From NCBI GenBank assembly GCA_018401645.1, contig JAGYKK010000025.1, positions 1 through 40,125 of the forward strand: a stretch of 40,125 nt of DNA. Reading direction: 5' to 3'. Below, in pieces: positions 25,494-37,415 of the stretch. The notes under the pieces are model-generated. The model saw only the letters and a program-made list of their open reading frames with translations. It did not search any database and was not told the origin of the DNA. The translations under genes and the position numbers were made by a program. This stretch comes from Mycobacterium sp. (GTDB taxonomy: Bacteria; Actinomycetota; Actinomycetes; Mycobacteriales; Mycobacteriaceae). Each line of letters opens with the position of its first letter. Position 1 is the stretch's first letter.

Positions 25494-25516
25494 GGCCCCA
25501 TGGTAGGACTGCTCCC

Positions 25517-26332
25517 ATGAGCGGCGAACCGGAAGTGGCGGCGGACCTGCAACTGGCGTCGACGCTCGCCGACGGCGCCGACGCCATCACCCTCGCCCGC
25601 TTCGGTGCCCTGGATCTGCGCGTCGACACCAAACCTGATCTAAGCCCGGTCACCGACGCCGACGAGGCGGTTGAAACCCAGATCCGCGCGACCCTCGCCC
25701 GCGATCGCCCCGATGACGCGATCTTCGGCGAGGAACAGGGTGGAACACCGGTTCTCGGGGGCCGGCAGTGGGTGATCGACCCGATCGACGGCACCAAGAA
25801 CTTCGTGCGCGGAGTTCCGGTGTGGGCCAGCCTGATTGCGCTGCTGCAGGACGGCGTGCCCGTCGTCGGCATGGTGAGCGCTCCCGCTCTGAACCGGCGC
25901 TGGTGGGCCGGTCGCGGACTGGGCGCACATACGTCCTTCGCCGACGGCACGCCGCGACCCATCGCGGTCTCCGGCGTCGCCGATCTGAGCGCGGCCAGCC
26001 TCTCGTTCTCCGATCTGACCGGGTGGGCCGAACGCGGGTTACGGGAGCAGTTCCTGGCCCTGCTAAATGCGGTATGGCGGGTGCGCGCCTACGGCGACTT
26101 CTTCTCCTACTGTCTGCTGGCCGAAGGTGCGGTAGACGTGGCCGCCGAACCGGAGGTCAAACTCTGGGACCTGGGGGCACTCGATGTCCTGGTCCGCGAG
26201 GCCGGGGGAATGTTCACCAACCTGGACGGCCGCCCCGGTCCGCACGGTGGCAGTGCGGTGGCCAGCAACGGACTGCTGCACCCGGCGGTCCTGGCCGCCC
26301 TCAGCTGTGAGGTGTCTAACAGGGTCGACTGA
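25517..26332 (+). CDS. hisN: Histidinol-phosphatase (inositol monophosphatase family)
   Basis: 271 aa. Removes phosphate from histidinol phosphate (Rv3137-type HisN). Metal and catalytic motifs: GEEQGG (about 73-78), [20 protein letters not shown] (about 86-105) and [17 protein letters not shown] (about 216). ATG 25517. Inositol or fructose bisphosphate phosphatase activity cannot be excluded by sequence, but the position before fadE24 fits HisN. Its stop is 1 base before the palindromic operator of fadE24. Confidence 0.88.
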   Translation: MSGEPEVAADLQLASTLADGADAITLARFGALDLRVDTKPDLSPVTDADEAVETQIRATLARDRPDDAIFGEEQGGTPVLGGRQWVIDPIDGTKNFVRGVPVWASLIALLQDGVPVVGMVSAPALNRRWWAGRGLGAHTSFADGTPRPIAVSGVADLSAASLSFSDLTGWAERGLREQFLALLNAVWRVRAYGDFFSYCLLAEGAVDVAAEPEVKLWDLGALDVLVREAGGMFTNLDGRPGPHGGSAVASNGLLHPAVLAALSCEVSNRVD

Positions 26333-26333
26333 C

Positions 26334-26349
26334 CTTACTCCGGAGTAAG
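26334..26349. promoter_or_regulatory. Palindromic operator before fadE24
   Basis: CTTACTCCGGAGTAAG is a perfect 16-bp palindrome, in the 27 bases between hisN and fadE24. The size and symmetry fit a TetR-type operator controlling the fatty-acid genes downstream. Which regulator binds is not visible; no TetR gene is adjacent. Confidence 0.7.
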
Positions 26350-26359
26350 ATTGGCCGGT

Positions 26360-27790
26360 ATGACGGATACGGTTCCCACCCGATGGCCCCAGACCCGTCA
26401 AACCCGTACCCGTCAACCCCAGACCCGTCAACCCCAGACCCGTCAACCCAGTGCCCGCGCCCGCGACAGTGCGATCGGGACCTACCGGCACCGACGTTCG
26501 GTCACCGAGATCGGCCTGGGCCTGCTGGCCGGACTGCTCAGCAAGGATTTCCTGGACCGCCACGATCTGCGGGACCCACTGAACCGCGGGCTCAAGTTCG
26601 GTGTCCGGCACGGATTCGGTGCCGTCGCCGCCTCGACGCGCCAGTTCGCGAAGGTGTCGGCCATCGGCAGACCGCCGACCCGACTCGAGCCCAGCACCGC
26701 CGACTACTTCGACCTCACCCCCGACGACGACCAGAAGATGATTGTCGAGACGGTCAACGAATTCGCCGAGGAGATTCTGCGCCCGGCCGCCCGCGACGCC
26801 GACGACGCGGCCGCCTGCCCGGCTGATCTCACCGCCAAGGCCGCCGAACTGGGCATCACCGCACTCAAGGTGCCCGAGGAGTTCGACGGCGCCGCCGAGA
26901 ACCGCACCTGCGTCACCAGCGCACTGGTCGCCGAGGCCCTCGCCTACGGCGACATGGGCCTGGCGCTGCCCATCCTGGCCCCCGGCGGGGTGGCGTCGGC
27001 GCTCGCTCACTTCGGCAGCGCCGATCAGCAGGGCACCTACCTCTCCGAGTTCGCCGGCGACAACGTTCCGCAGGCTTGCGTGGCGATCGCCGAACCACAC
27101 CCGCTGTTCGACCCGACGATGCTGAAGACCACCGCCGTGCGCACGCCGAGCGGCTACCGGCTCACCGGCGTCAAGTCACTGGTGCCCGCCGCCGCATCGT
27201 GCGAATTGCTCATCGTGGCAGCACAACTCGACGGTCGGCCAGCGATGTTCATTGTGGAGACATCCAGCCAGGGCGTCACCGTCAAGCCCGATCCCAGCAT
27301 GGGTATCCGGGCCGCGGCCCTGGGCCAGGTCGAGTTCGACAAGGTGGCGGTCCCTCTCGACGCACGCCTCGGCGAGGATGCCGATTACTCCGAGGCAATC
27401 GCGCTGTCGCGGTTGGGGTGGGCCGCACTGGCGGTCGGCACCTCCCACGCTGTCCTGGATTACGTCATTCCCTACGTCAAGGAGCGCGAGGCGTTCGGCG
27501 AACCGATCGCCCGCCGCCAGTCGGTGGCGTTCATGTGTGCCGACATCGCCATCGAACTCGACGGGCTGCGTCTGGTCACCTGGCGCGGCGCCGCCCGCGC
27601 GGACCGCGGTCTGCCGTTCGCCCGGGAGGCGGCACTGGCCCGCCGACTGGCGGCCGACAAGGGCATGCGAATCGGCCTGGACGGCGTGCAACTGCTCGGT
27701 GGCCACGGCTATACCAAGGAACATCCGGTGGAACGCTGGTACCGCGACCTGCGCGCCGTCGGCGTCGGCGAAGGAGTGGTGATGCTCTGA
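26360..27790 (+). CDS. fadE24: Acyl-CoA dehydrogenase FadE24
   Basis: 476 aa from ATG 26360 (TTG 26351 in frame). The N-terminal 30 residues carry a tandem repeat QTRQT RTRQP QTRQP QTRQP before the conserved part (SAIGTYRHRRSVTEIGLGLL). Acyl-CoA dehydrogenase fold from about 110: ACVAIAEPHPLFDPT, AALGQVEFDKVAVPLDARLG, FGEPIARRQSVAFMCADIAI, and C-terminal LLGGHGYTKEHPVERWYRDL. The usual catalytic Glu segment is replaced by a short VGEGVVML end, so it probably works as a heteromer with FadE23, which follows with a TGATG overlap. Substrate unknown. Confidence 0.88.
   Translation: MTDTVPTRWPQTRQTRTRQPQTRQPQTRQPSARARDSAIGTYRHRRSVTEIGLGLLAGLLSKDFLDRHDLRDPLNRGLKFGVRHGFGAVAASTRQFAKVSAIGRPPTRLEPSTADYFDLTPDDDQKMIVETVNEFAEEILRPAARDADDAAACPADLTAKAAELGITALKVPEEFDGAAENRTCVTSALVAEALAYGDMGLALPILAPGGVASALAHFGSADQQGTYLSEFAGDNVPQACVAIAEPHPLFDPTMLKTTAVRTPSGYRLTGVKSLVPAAASCELLIVAAQLDGRPAMFIVETSSQGVTVKPDPSMGIRAAALGQVEFDKVAVPLDARLGEDADYSEAIALSRLGWAALAVGTSHAVLDYVIPYVKEREAFGEPIARRQSVAFMCADIAIELDGLRLVTWRGAARADRGLPFAREAALARRLAADKGMRIGLDGVQLLGGHGYTKEHPVERWYRDLRAVGVGEGVVML
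26390..26449 (+). repeat. 15-bp tandem repeat, 4 copies, inside fadE24
   Basis: Units 26390-26404, 26405-26419, 26420-26434, 26435-26449; the last two are identical (CAGACCCGTCAACCC), the first two differ by one or two bases. In frame it encodes QTRQT, RTRQP, QTRQP, QTRQP. Multiples of 15 keep the frame, so copy number could vary between strains. Confidence 0.9.
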
Positions 27791-29001
27791 TGGCAATCAA
27801 TCTGGAGATGCCGCGCAAGTTGGAGGCCGTGATCGACCTCGCCCACGAGGGTGCCGCCAGAATGCTGCGACCCATCTCGCGCAAGTACGACCTCGACGAG
27901 CACGCCTACCCGATCGAACTCGACACCCTGGCCACCTTGTTCGAGGCACTCTCGGAATCCAACAAATCCCTTGCCGGCGCTAATGCGTTCCGCGACAGAA
28001 ACGACGGCCCGAAGGGAAACGTCAACGGCCCCAACATGTCCGCCCTCCTCAACGCTCTCGAGATCGCCTGGGGTGATATCGCGCTGCTACTGTCGGTGCC
28101 GCGTCAGGGCCTGGGTAACGCCGCGGTGTCCGGAGTCGCCACCGACGAGCAGCTGCAAAGCCTTGGCGGGAACATCTGGGCCGCGATGGCGATCACCGAA
28201 CCATCCTTCGGTTCCGACTCGGCGGCGGTGACGACGACGGCGGTGGCCGACGGCGATGACTACGTCATCAACGGCGAGAAGATCTACGTGACGGCCGGAT
28301 CACGGGCCACCCACATCGTGGTGTGGGCGACGTTGGACAAGTCCCGCGGCCGCGCGGCCATCAAGTCGTTCATCGTTCCGCGCGATCATCCCGGTGTCAC
28401 CGTGGAACGGCTCGAGCACAAACTCGGCATCAAGGCCTCCGACACTGCGGCAATCCGCTTTGACAACGTCCGCGTCCCGAAGCACAACCTGCTCGGCCGC
28501 CCCGAGGTCGAGGTGGAGAAGGGCTTCGCCGGGGTCATGGAGACCTTCGACAACACCCGCCCCATCGTGGCGGCGATGGCCGTCGGAGTGGCCCGGGCCG
28601 CGCTCGAGGAGTTGCGGGCGATCCTCACCCAAGCCGGCGTGCAGATCAGCTACGACAAGCCACCGCACGCCCAGAGTGCGGCCGCCGCGGAGTTCCTGCG
28701 GATGGAGGCCGACTGGGAGGCCGGCTACCTGCTGACGGTCCGCTCGGCCTGGCAGGCCGACAACGCGATCCCCAACTCCAAGGAAGCCTCGATGGGCAAG
28801 GCCAAGGCCGCCCGGGTGGCCAGCGATATCACCCTCAAGGCGGTCGAAATGGCAGGCACTACAGGCTATTCCGAGCAGACGCTGCTGGAGAAGTGGGCTC
28901 GGGACTCCAAGATCCTCGACATCTTCGAGGGCACCCAGCAGATCCAGCTGCTCGTGGTGGCCCGCCGCCTACTGGGGCTGAGCTCAGCGGAGCTCAAGTA
29001 G
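27790..29001 (+). CDS. fadE23: Acyl-CoA dehydrogenase FadE23
   Basis: 403 aa; ATG 27790 shares one base with the fadE24 stop. Complete acyl-CoA dehydrogenase: FAD/substrate region MAITEPSFGSDSAAVTTTAV (about 135-155), VINGEKIYVTAGSRATHIVV, and catalytic-Glu segment KILDIFEGTQQIQLLVVARR (about 373-392). Forms an obligate-looking pair with FadE24, as other mycobacterial FadE pairs form alpha2beta2 enzymes acting on steroid or lipid CoA thioesters. Substrate not determinable. Confidence 0.9.
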   Translation: MAINLEMPRKLEAVIDLAHEGAARMLRPISRKYDLDEHAYPIELDTLATLFEALSESNKSLAGANAFRDRNDGPKGNVNGPNMSALLNALEIAWGDIALLLSVPRQGLGNAAVSGVATDEQLQSLGGNIWAAMAITEPSFGSDSAAVTTTAVADGDDYVINGEKIYVTAGSRATHIVVWATLDKSRGRAAIKSFIVPRDHPGVTVERLEHKLGIKASDTAAIRFDNVRVPKHNLLGRPEVEVEKGFAGVMETFDNTRPIVAAMAVGVARAALEELRAILTQAGVQISYDKPPHAQSAAAAEFLRMEADWEAGYLLTVRSAWQADNAIPNSKEASMGKAKAARVASDITLKAVEMAGTTGYSEQTLLEKWARDSKILDIFEGTQQIQLLVVARRLLGLSSAELK

Positions 29002-29012
29002 TCGTTACCGTC

Positions 29013-30008
29013 ATGGCCATGGAATCTTTCAGGGCACTTGTGGCGCGCGCAGACGGCGACACCATCACCGCGGCGATCGAGACCCTCGACGCAGCCCAGC
29101 TGGGGCCCGGTGATGTCACGATCCGGGTCGCCTACTCAAGCGTTAACTACAAGGACGCCCTCGCCCTGACACCCCGCGGCGGCGTGGCGCGGGAGTACCC
29201 CCTGGTTCCGGGCATCGACCTGACCGGTGAGGTCATCGAGTCCACCTCACCCGAATTCGCCGTCGGCGCAATGGTTCTGGCGCACGGCTACGACATCGGC
29301 ACTGGCCGCCACGGCGGCTACGGCGAGTACGTCCGGCTGCCCGCCGACCAGGTGGTCGCCCTTGGAAAACTGACACCGCGCGAGGGTGCCGCGATCGGTA
29401 CCGCCGGTTTCACCGCGGCCATGAGCGTGCAGGCCCTGGTCCGCCACGGCGTTACCCCCGACGACGGGCCGATCCTGGTAACCGGGGCCTCCGGCGGCGT
29501 CGGCTCGGTCAGCGTCGACCTGCTGGCCGCCTCCGGTTATCAGGTCGTCGCCTCCACCGGCAAGCCCGACGCCGCCGATCTCCTGCGGCAACTCGGTGCC
29601 GCCGAGGTGATCGGCCGCCTGCCCGCCGACCCGGACGCCAAACCGCGACCGCTGGCTAAGACGCGCTGGGCCGGCGCGATCGACTGCGTCGGCGGGGCCA
29701 CCCTGGCCGACGTTCTCAGCACGCTGAACTACGGCGGTGCGGTGGCCGCCAGTGGCCTGACCGGAGGGGCGGCGCTGAACACCACCGTGATGCCGTTCAT
29801 CCTGCGCGGCGTGAGTCTGCTGGGCATCGACTCGGTGCTGATGCCCATCGGCCCCCGGCGCGCGCTGTGAAGCAACTCGCCGGTGTATTCAAGCCGCCGC
29901 ACCTCGTCGACGTCACCCACGAGGTTCGACTGCACCGGCACCTGTGTCGCGGCGCCGACGCAGCAGGGAAAAGTTCCGGGCCGGGCGGTGGTTCGGGTCG
30001 GCGGCTGA
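29013..30008 (+). CDS. AcuI/YhdH-type acrylyl-CoA reductase-like quinone oxidoreductase, frameshifted C-terminus
   Basis: MDR-family NADPH oxidoreductase. Start ATG 29013 (or 29019, MESFRAL). Typical: IRVAYSSVNYKDALALTPRG (about 25-50), YPLVPGIDLTGEV, nucleotide loop VTGASGGVGSVSVDLLAASG. The frame stops at 29870 after MPIGPRRAL, because one G is missing at 29868 (TGTG for TGGTG-like TGG AAG). The next frame gives KQLAGVFKPPHLVDVTHEVR L, and after one or two more shifts (29950-29975, extra A in GGGAAAAG) it ends AGKVPGRAVVRVGG at TGA 30006-30008. At least two indels. Follows fadE23 after 11 bases, so probably the same operon. Confidence 0.78.
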
Positions 30009-30009
30009 C

Positions 30010-32312
<2,303 letters not shown>

Positions 32313-32316
<4 letters not shown>

Positions 32317-33440
32317 GGTACGCCTACGACCGCGTGCCCTATCTTGTTGCCTTCGACAATGATTCCGGTGTTCGCGACGTCTACGGCGGACTGGCGCAGA
32401 TCGTTGTGCTCGAGTGCTACCTACTTCGACCAGAACACCCGACCGACACCGTGCTGGTGTTCATGCACCCGATCGGCGGCGGCGCCTACCTGCCGATGGT
32501 CAATGCCCTCGCTCGGGCGGGCCATCACGTCATCTACGCGGGCAGTCGGTTCCGCGGCACCGACTCCGCGCTGGTGATGGAGAAGGTCGTCGAGGATCTT
32601 TCCAAGGTGATTGACGACGCCAAGGACCGTCTTGGTTATTCGAAGGTGGTGCTGGCCGGCTGGAGCGGCGGCGGGTCGCTGTCGCTCTACTACCAACAGC
32701 AGACCGCCGCCCTGAACATGCCCTCCGCCGACGGGATCATGCTGCTGGCCGCCCACATCAGCCGCCACGGCACCCTGACCGAGTGGCTGGACGCCTCCAT
32801 CGTCGACGAGTCCGACCCCACCCGGCGCGATCCCGAACTCGACCTCTACAACCCCGAGAACCCCAACCAGCCGCCGTATACGGCCGAGTTCCTCCAGCGT
32901 TACCGGCAGGCGCAAATCGCCCGCAACCGCCGAATCACCCTGTGGGTCAAGCAGAAGTTGACCGAACTGGAAGCCAAGGGCTCCGGCGACGAGGAATTCT
33001 GCTTCGTCGTGCACGGCACCATGGCCGATCCGCGCTGGCTGGATCCGACCGTCGATCCCAATGACCGCGAACCGGGCACCTGCTATCTGGGTGACCCGCG
33101 AGTCGTCAATAACTCGCCCATCGGCCTGGCCCGGTTCTGCTCGCTGCGCAGTTGGCTGTCGCAGTGGAGCTACGACGATGCCCGCGGTGACGGTGTGGCC
33201 TGCGGCCGCGATATCGCGGTGCCAACCCTGGTGATCGGTAACCTCGCCGATGATGCCTGCACACCGAGCCACACCCGCCGACTGTTTGAGGCCATCGGAC
33301 ATCCGGACAAGGAGATGCACGAGATCGCCGGCGCCAACCACTACTACTCCGGACCGGATCAGCGCGAGACGCTGAAGCAGGCCGTTGATGTCATCACCGA
33401 CTGGCTGGCCCGGCATCACTTCGCAGAGTCGACGCCGTGA
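32313..33440 (+). CDS. Alpha/beta-hydrolase
   Basis: 375 aa. GTG 32313 overlaps the dioxygenase stop (GTGA). Nucleophile elbow AGWSGGGSLSL (Ser about 117), acid in GNLADDACTPSH (about 310) and His in IAGANHYYSG (about 338). Oxyanion region VFMHPIGGGAYLPMVNALAR. Cytoplasmic esterase or thioesterase-like enzyme; substrate unknown. The overlap with the next gene is again GTGA. Could hydrolyse a ring-cleavage product or a CoA ester of the pathway (inference). Confidence 0.85.
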
Positions 33441-34642
33441 CGTCGCCGGGTGCTCTGGACGGTATTCGGGTGCTCGAAGTCGGCACGTTGATCTCCGGGC
33501 CGTTCGCCGCCCGACTGCTCGGCGACATGGGCGCCGAGGTCATCAAGATCGAGCCACCCGGCTCGCCGGATCCGATCCGCACCTGGGGGCAGGCCGAGGT
33601 CGACGGACATCATTTCTTCTGGACGGTGCACGCCCGCAACAAGAAGTGCATCACGCTCAATCTGCGCACGCCCCGCGGTCGGGAACTCTTCTGTGCCCTC
33701 GCCGAGCGCTGCGACATCATCGTCGAGAACTTCCGGCCCGGCACACTGGAGAAGTGGAACCTGGGTTATGAGGTTCTGCGCCAACGCAACCCGGGCATCA
33801 TTTTGGTCCGAGTGTCCGGCTACGGCCAGACCGGTCCGGATGCCGACAAGGCCGGTTACGCCTCGGTGGCCGAGGCGGTCAGCGGTCTGCGGCACATGAA
33901 CGGCTTCCCCGGCGGCCCGCCACCACGTCTTGCGCTCTCGCTTGGGGACACCCTGGCCGGAATGTTCGCCACCCAGGGCGCGTTGGCCGCGCTGTATCGC
34001 CGTACCGTCACCGGCGAGGGGCAGGTCGTCGATGTGGCGCTGACCGAGGCCTGCCTGGCCGTGCAGGAGTCCACCATCCCCGACTACGACGCGGGTGGAG
34101 TGATCCGCGGGCCGTCGGGCACCCGGCTGGAAGGCATTGCGCCGTCGAACATCTACCGCAGCGCCGACGGCAGTTGGGTGGTGATCGCCGCCAATCAGGA
34201 CACCGTCTTCGGCCGGTTGTGCGCGGCGATGGGTCGACCCGAACTGGTTACCGACGAACGGTTCGTCGACCATGTCGCCCGCGGCCGCAATCAGGACGAA
34301 ATCGACGTCATCATCGCCGAATGGGCCGCGCAACGCCAGCCCGAGGACATCATCGACACCCTCAGTACCGCCGGCGTGATCGCCGGACCCATCAACACGG
34401 TCGCCGAGGTGGTGTGCGATCCGCAGTTCCAAGCCCGCGGCATGCTCGTCGAGCACTACGACGAAGCGGCCGGGCGCACCGTGCTGGGCCCCGGCGTGGT
34501 TCCGGTGCTCTCGGCGACACCGGGCGGGGTCCGCAGTGCGGGGCCGGCGCGGCCTGGACAGCACAACGACGAGGTGTACGGCCAACTGCTGGGTCTGAGC
34601 ACCGGCGAACTGGCCGTCCTGGCCGACGAAGGAGTGCTGTGA
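33437..34642 (+). CDS. CaiB/BaiF (family III) CoA-transferase
   Basis: 401 aa, GTG 33437. Transfers CoA between carboxylic acids. Family start LDGIRVLEVGTLISGPFAAR LLGDMGAEVIKIEPP, catalytic Asp in LALSLGDTLAGM (about 172), and VSGYGQTGPDADKAGYASVA. The substrate probably is the acid handled by the downstream acyl-CoA dehydrogenase and lyase genes. Overlaps the lyase by GTGA. Intact. Confidence 0.92.
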   Translation: MTSPGALDGIRVLEVGTLISGPFAARLLGDMGAEVIKIEPPGSPDPIRTWGQAEVDGHHFFWTVHARNKKCITLNLRTPRGRELFCALAERCDIIVENFRPGTLEKWNLGYEVLRQRNPGIILVRVSGYGQTGPDADKAGYASVAEAVSGLRHMNGFPGGPPPRLALSLGDTLAGMFATQGALAALYRRTVTGEGQVVDVALTEACLAVQESTIPDYDAGGVIRGPSGTRLEGIAPSNIYRSADGSWVVIAANQDTVFGRLCAAMGRPELVTDERFVDHVARGRNQDEIDVIIAEWAAQRQPEDIIDTLSTAGVIAGPINTVAEVVCDPQFQARGMLVEHYDEAAGRTVLGPGVVPVLSATPGGVRSAGPARPGQHNDEVYGQLLGLSTGELAVLADEGVL

Positions 34643-35543
34643 ACACACCACCGCATGTCACCATCCGCGAGGTGGCCCTGCGCGACGGCCTCCAGATCGA
34701 AGCCCCAATTCCGTTGTCAGCCAAGCTCGAACTGCTGGCCGCGATCGCCGCCACCGGCGTGCGCGAGGTCGAGGCCACCGCGTTCGTCTCCCCATCCAAG
34801 GTGCCGGCGCTGGCTGATGCACCCGAACTGGCTGCCACACTCGCCGACTACCCCGATATCGAGTTCTCCGCGCTGGTCGCCAGCCCGAACGGTGCCCACC
34901 GCGCGATCGCGGCCGGGTTCCGGTCGGTGGAGTACGTGGTCTGGGCAATCGCCATGGTCACAGCCGCGCCAATGTCGGGCGCAGCAGCGCCGAGGCCGCC
35001 ACCCAGATCGCCGACATCGTGGCGATCGCCCACGACGCCGGCGTCACCGTGGAGGTCATCATTTCCACCTCCTGGGATTGCCCGTTCGACGGACCCACGC
35101 CACCGCATCGCGTGCTCGACATCGTTGATGCCGCGTGCGAATTCGGTGCCGACCGGTTGGCGATCGCCGATACCATCGGGACCGCGACACCGGGTCGGGT
35201 CACCGAACTGGTGGAAATGGTCGCGCCCCGCGTCGGCACCCGCCCGCTGGGCGCGCACTTCCACAACACCCGGGGGTCCGGGCTGGCCAGCGCCTGGGCC
35301 GCGGTGAGTGCGGGCGTCACCCGCCTGGACGCCTCAGTCGGCGGATTGGGCGGCTGTCCGTTCGCCCCGGGCGCCAGCGGCAATATCGCCACCGAGGACC
35401 TGGTGTATCTGTTGCGCGACAGCGGCGTGAGCGTCGACATCGACCTTCATGCGGCCATCGAGGCGGCCCGCGTCGCCCGCGGCGTCGTCGGCCACGAACT
35501 ACCCAGCGCACTGCTGCGCGCCGGTGACCGGAACCTGGGTTAG
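34639..35543 (+). CDS. HMG-CoA lyase-like enzyme, one frameshift
   Basis: DRE-TIM metallolyase of about 300 aa. GTG 34639; ITIREVALRDGLQIEAPIPL-type start (VTIREVALRDGLQ), metal ligands Asp 16 area and LGAHFHNTRGSGLAS. C-terminal catalytic-Cys loop GGLGGCPFAPGASGNIATED. One C is missing near 34939 (GTCTGGGC for GTCTCGGGC): with it the text reads VEYVVSGNRHGHSRAN VGRSSAEAATQIADIVAIAH and continues to TAG 35543. Cleaves 3-hydroxy-3-methylglutaryl-CoA or a related 3-hydroxy-acyl-CoA to acetyl-CoA and a ketone/aldehyde. Confidence 0.85.
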
Positions 35544-36146
35544 ATGGCCGGGGTCGATGTGACGACGCGCCCGCTGAGCAGCAAGGGCCGCCAGACTCAG
35601 CGGTCCATCGAGGCCGCGGCCCGGAAACTGTTCGCCGAACGCGGTTTCCACGGCACCACGCTGGCTGACATCACCTCGGCGGCCGGCAAGTCCCCGGCCG
35701 CGTTCTACCGTTATTACTCCGACAAGGAGGCCCTGCTGGCCGCTCTAGCGGAATCCTTCCTGGCGGAGGTGGTCGAGCTTCCGAACCTGAAGGACGACGG
35801 GGATTTCTTCGTCTCGGCGGTCAGCGTCTACTGGCAGACGTTCAAACCCAACATCGGCATCATGGTCGCGGTCGACCAACTCACCACCGTCGAGCCGCGG
35901 TTCGCACTGCTGCAGAACCGGTTCCGCCAATTCGGGCGCGACATCGTCGAGGCCTCGGTCCGGCGAGCACAGCAGCAGGGTTACGCCACCGAGTTGGATG
36001 CCGATCACGTCGCGTTAGCGATCGCCCTGCTCTTCGAGCGGTTCACCAGCGTCAGTGTGTCCGAGGGACTCTCCGACGATGCGGCCGTCGCCACGTTGTC
36101 CACGATCTGGCACAAGACCCTCTACGGCGATCCCAAGAAAGAATAG
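35544..36146 (+). CDS. TetR-family regulator of the catabolic operon
   Basis: 200 aa. ATG 35544 follows the lyase stop without a gap. TetR HTH at about 20-65 (QRSIEAAARKLFAERGFHGT, TLADITSAAGKSPAAFYRYY, SDKEALLAALAES). The C-terminal part has the usual helical ligand domain (FKPNIGIMVAVDQLTTVEPR). It lies inside the operon and probably autoregulates it in response to a CoA ester or acid; the operator might be the repeats at 31102-31168 (inference). Confidence 0.9.
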   Translation: MAGVDVTTRPLSSKGRQTQRSIEAAARKLFAERGFHGTTLADITSAAGKSPAAFYRYYSDKEALLAALAESFLAEVVELPNLKDDGDFFVSAVSVYWQTFKPNIGIMVAVDQLTTVEPRFALLQNRFRQFGRDIVEASVRRAQQQGYATELDADHVALAIALLFERFTSVSVSEGLSDDAAVATLSTIWHKTLYGDPKKE

Positions 36147-36158
36147 GTGGATTTCACT

Positions 36159-37415
36159 ATGACCGATTTTTCTGTGCCTGAGCACCTTCCGGCACTGCTG
36201 GTCGAGATGGACGCGTTCATCGAAGCGGAGATCAAACCCCTCGAACGCGAGAACATGCAGTACTTCGACCGGCGCCGGGAGTTCGCCCGCACCGATCTCG
36301 ACAACGGCGGGGTGCCGAACCGGGACTGGGAGGATCTGCTCGACGAGATGCGCCGCCGCGCCGACGCGGCCGGTTGGTTGCGCTACGGGCTGCCGTCGAA
36401 ATTCGGCGGCGGCGACGGCACCAACCTCGATATGGCGGTGATCCGGGAACATCTGGCGCACAGGGGCCTCGGCCTGCATAACGACCTGCAAGACGAGTCC
36501 TCGATTATCGGCAACTTCCCGCAGGTGATCATGATGGACCGGTTCGGCACCGAGGAGCAGAAGGCCGAGTGGATCGAAGCCATGTTCACCGGCAAACGGT
36601 CCATGGCCTTCGGTCTGACCGAACCCGACCACGGCAGCGATGCCACCTGGCTGGAGACCCGGGCCGAGTTGATCGGTGACGAGTGGGTGATCAACGGATC
36701 CAAACGGTGGAACACCGGCGTCCATCGCGCCACCCATGACCTGGTGTTCGCCCGGACCTCCGGGGAGCCCGGACAGGCACTGGGCATCACGGCATTCCTG
36801 GTGCCCTGCGATGCGCCGGGTTTCGAGGTGCCCTTCTACTGGTGGACGTTCAACATGCCCAGCGACCACGGTGAGGTCGAACTCAACGATGTCCGCATCC
36901 CCGCCGACGCCGTGCTCGGCGAGGTGGATCGAGGCCTGGAGGTGGCCCAGACCTTCCTGCACGAGAACCGGATCCGCCAAGCCGCCAGCAGCCTGGGTGC
37001 TGCGCAGTACTGCATCGACCGCGCCGTGGACTACGCGTCGAAGCGCAAGACGTTCGGCAAGCCGCTGTCGGTGAACCAGGGGATCCAGTGGCCTCTGGTG
37101 GAGTTGCAGACCGAAGCCCAGATGGTGCGACTGCTGGTCTACTACGCCGCCTGGGAGTTGGACCGCAACCACCACCTCGAGGTCTCCGACAAGGTGTCGA
37201 TGGCCAACTACCGCGCCAACCGGCTGGTGTGCGAGGCCGCCGACCGCGCCATGCAGGTCCACGGCGGCATCGGTTACAGCCGCCACGAACCCTTCGAACA
37301 CATCTACCGCCACCACCGCCGCTACCGGATCACCGAGGGCGCCGAGGAGATCCAGATGCGCCGGGTGGCACAGCGGATGTTCTCCTTCGGGCAGCCAAGA
37401 AGGGAACAGGGTTGA
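36159..37415 (+). CDS. Acyl-CoA dehydrogenase (ACAD10/11-like)
   Basis: 418 aa. ATG 36159 with AGGTGG 8 bases upstream (GTG 36147 in frame). FAD/substrate region AFGLTEPDHGSDATWLETRA (about 152-170), VINGSKRWNTGVHRATHDLV, FNMPSDHGEVELNDVRIPAD, HENRIRQAASSLGAAQYCID, VHGGIGYSRHEPFEHIYRHH and RRYRITEGAEEIQMRRVAQR with the C-terminal Glu motif. Its stop overlaps the TTG of the kinase gene. The pairing with an APH kinase mirrors animal ACAD10/11, where kinase and dehydrogenase are fused for 4-hydroxyacyl-CoA breakdown (established there, inference here). Confidence 0.92.
   Translation: MTDFSVPEHLPALLVEMDAFIEAEIKPLERENMQYFDRRREFARTDLDNGGVPNRDWEDLLDEMRRRADAAGWLRYGLPSKFGGGDGTNLDMAVIREHLAHRGLGLHNDLQDESSIIGNFPQVIMMDRFGTEEQKAEWIEAMFTGKRSMAFGLTEPDHGSDATWLETRAELIGDEWVINGSKRWNTGVHRATHDLVFARTSGEPGQALGITAFLVPCDAPGFEVPFYWWTFNMPSDHGEVELNDVRIPADAVLGEVDRGLEVAQTFLHENRIRQAASSLGAAQYCIDRAVDYASKRKTFGKPLSVNQGIQWPLVELQTEAQMVRLLVYYAAWELDRNHHLEVSDKVSMANYRANRLVCEAADRAMQVHGGIGYSRHEPFEHIYRHHRRYRITEGAEEIQMRRVAQRMFSFGQPRREQG

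Noticed and set aside
24139..25962. Minus-strand open frame of 607 codons opposite fprA and hisN
   Set aside because: No domain, and it crosses three real genes; a shadow of fprA codon usage.
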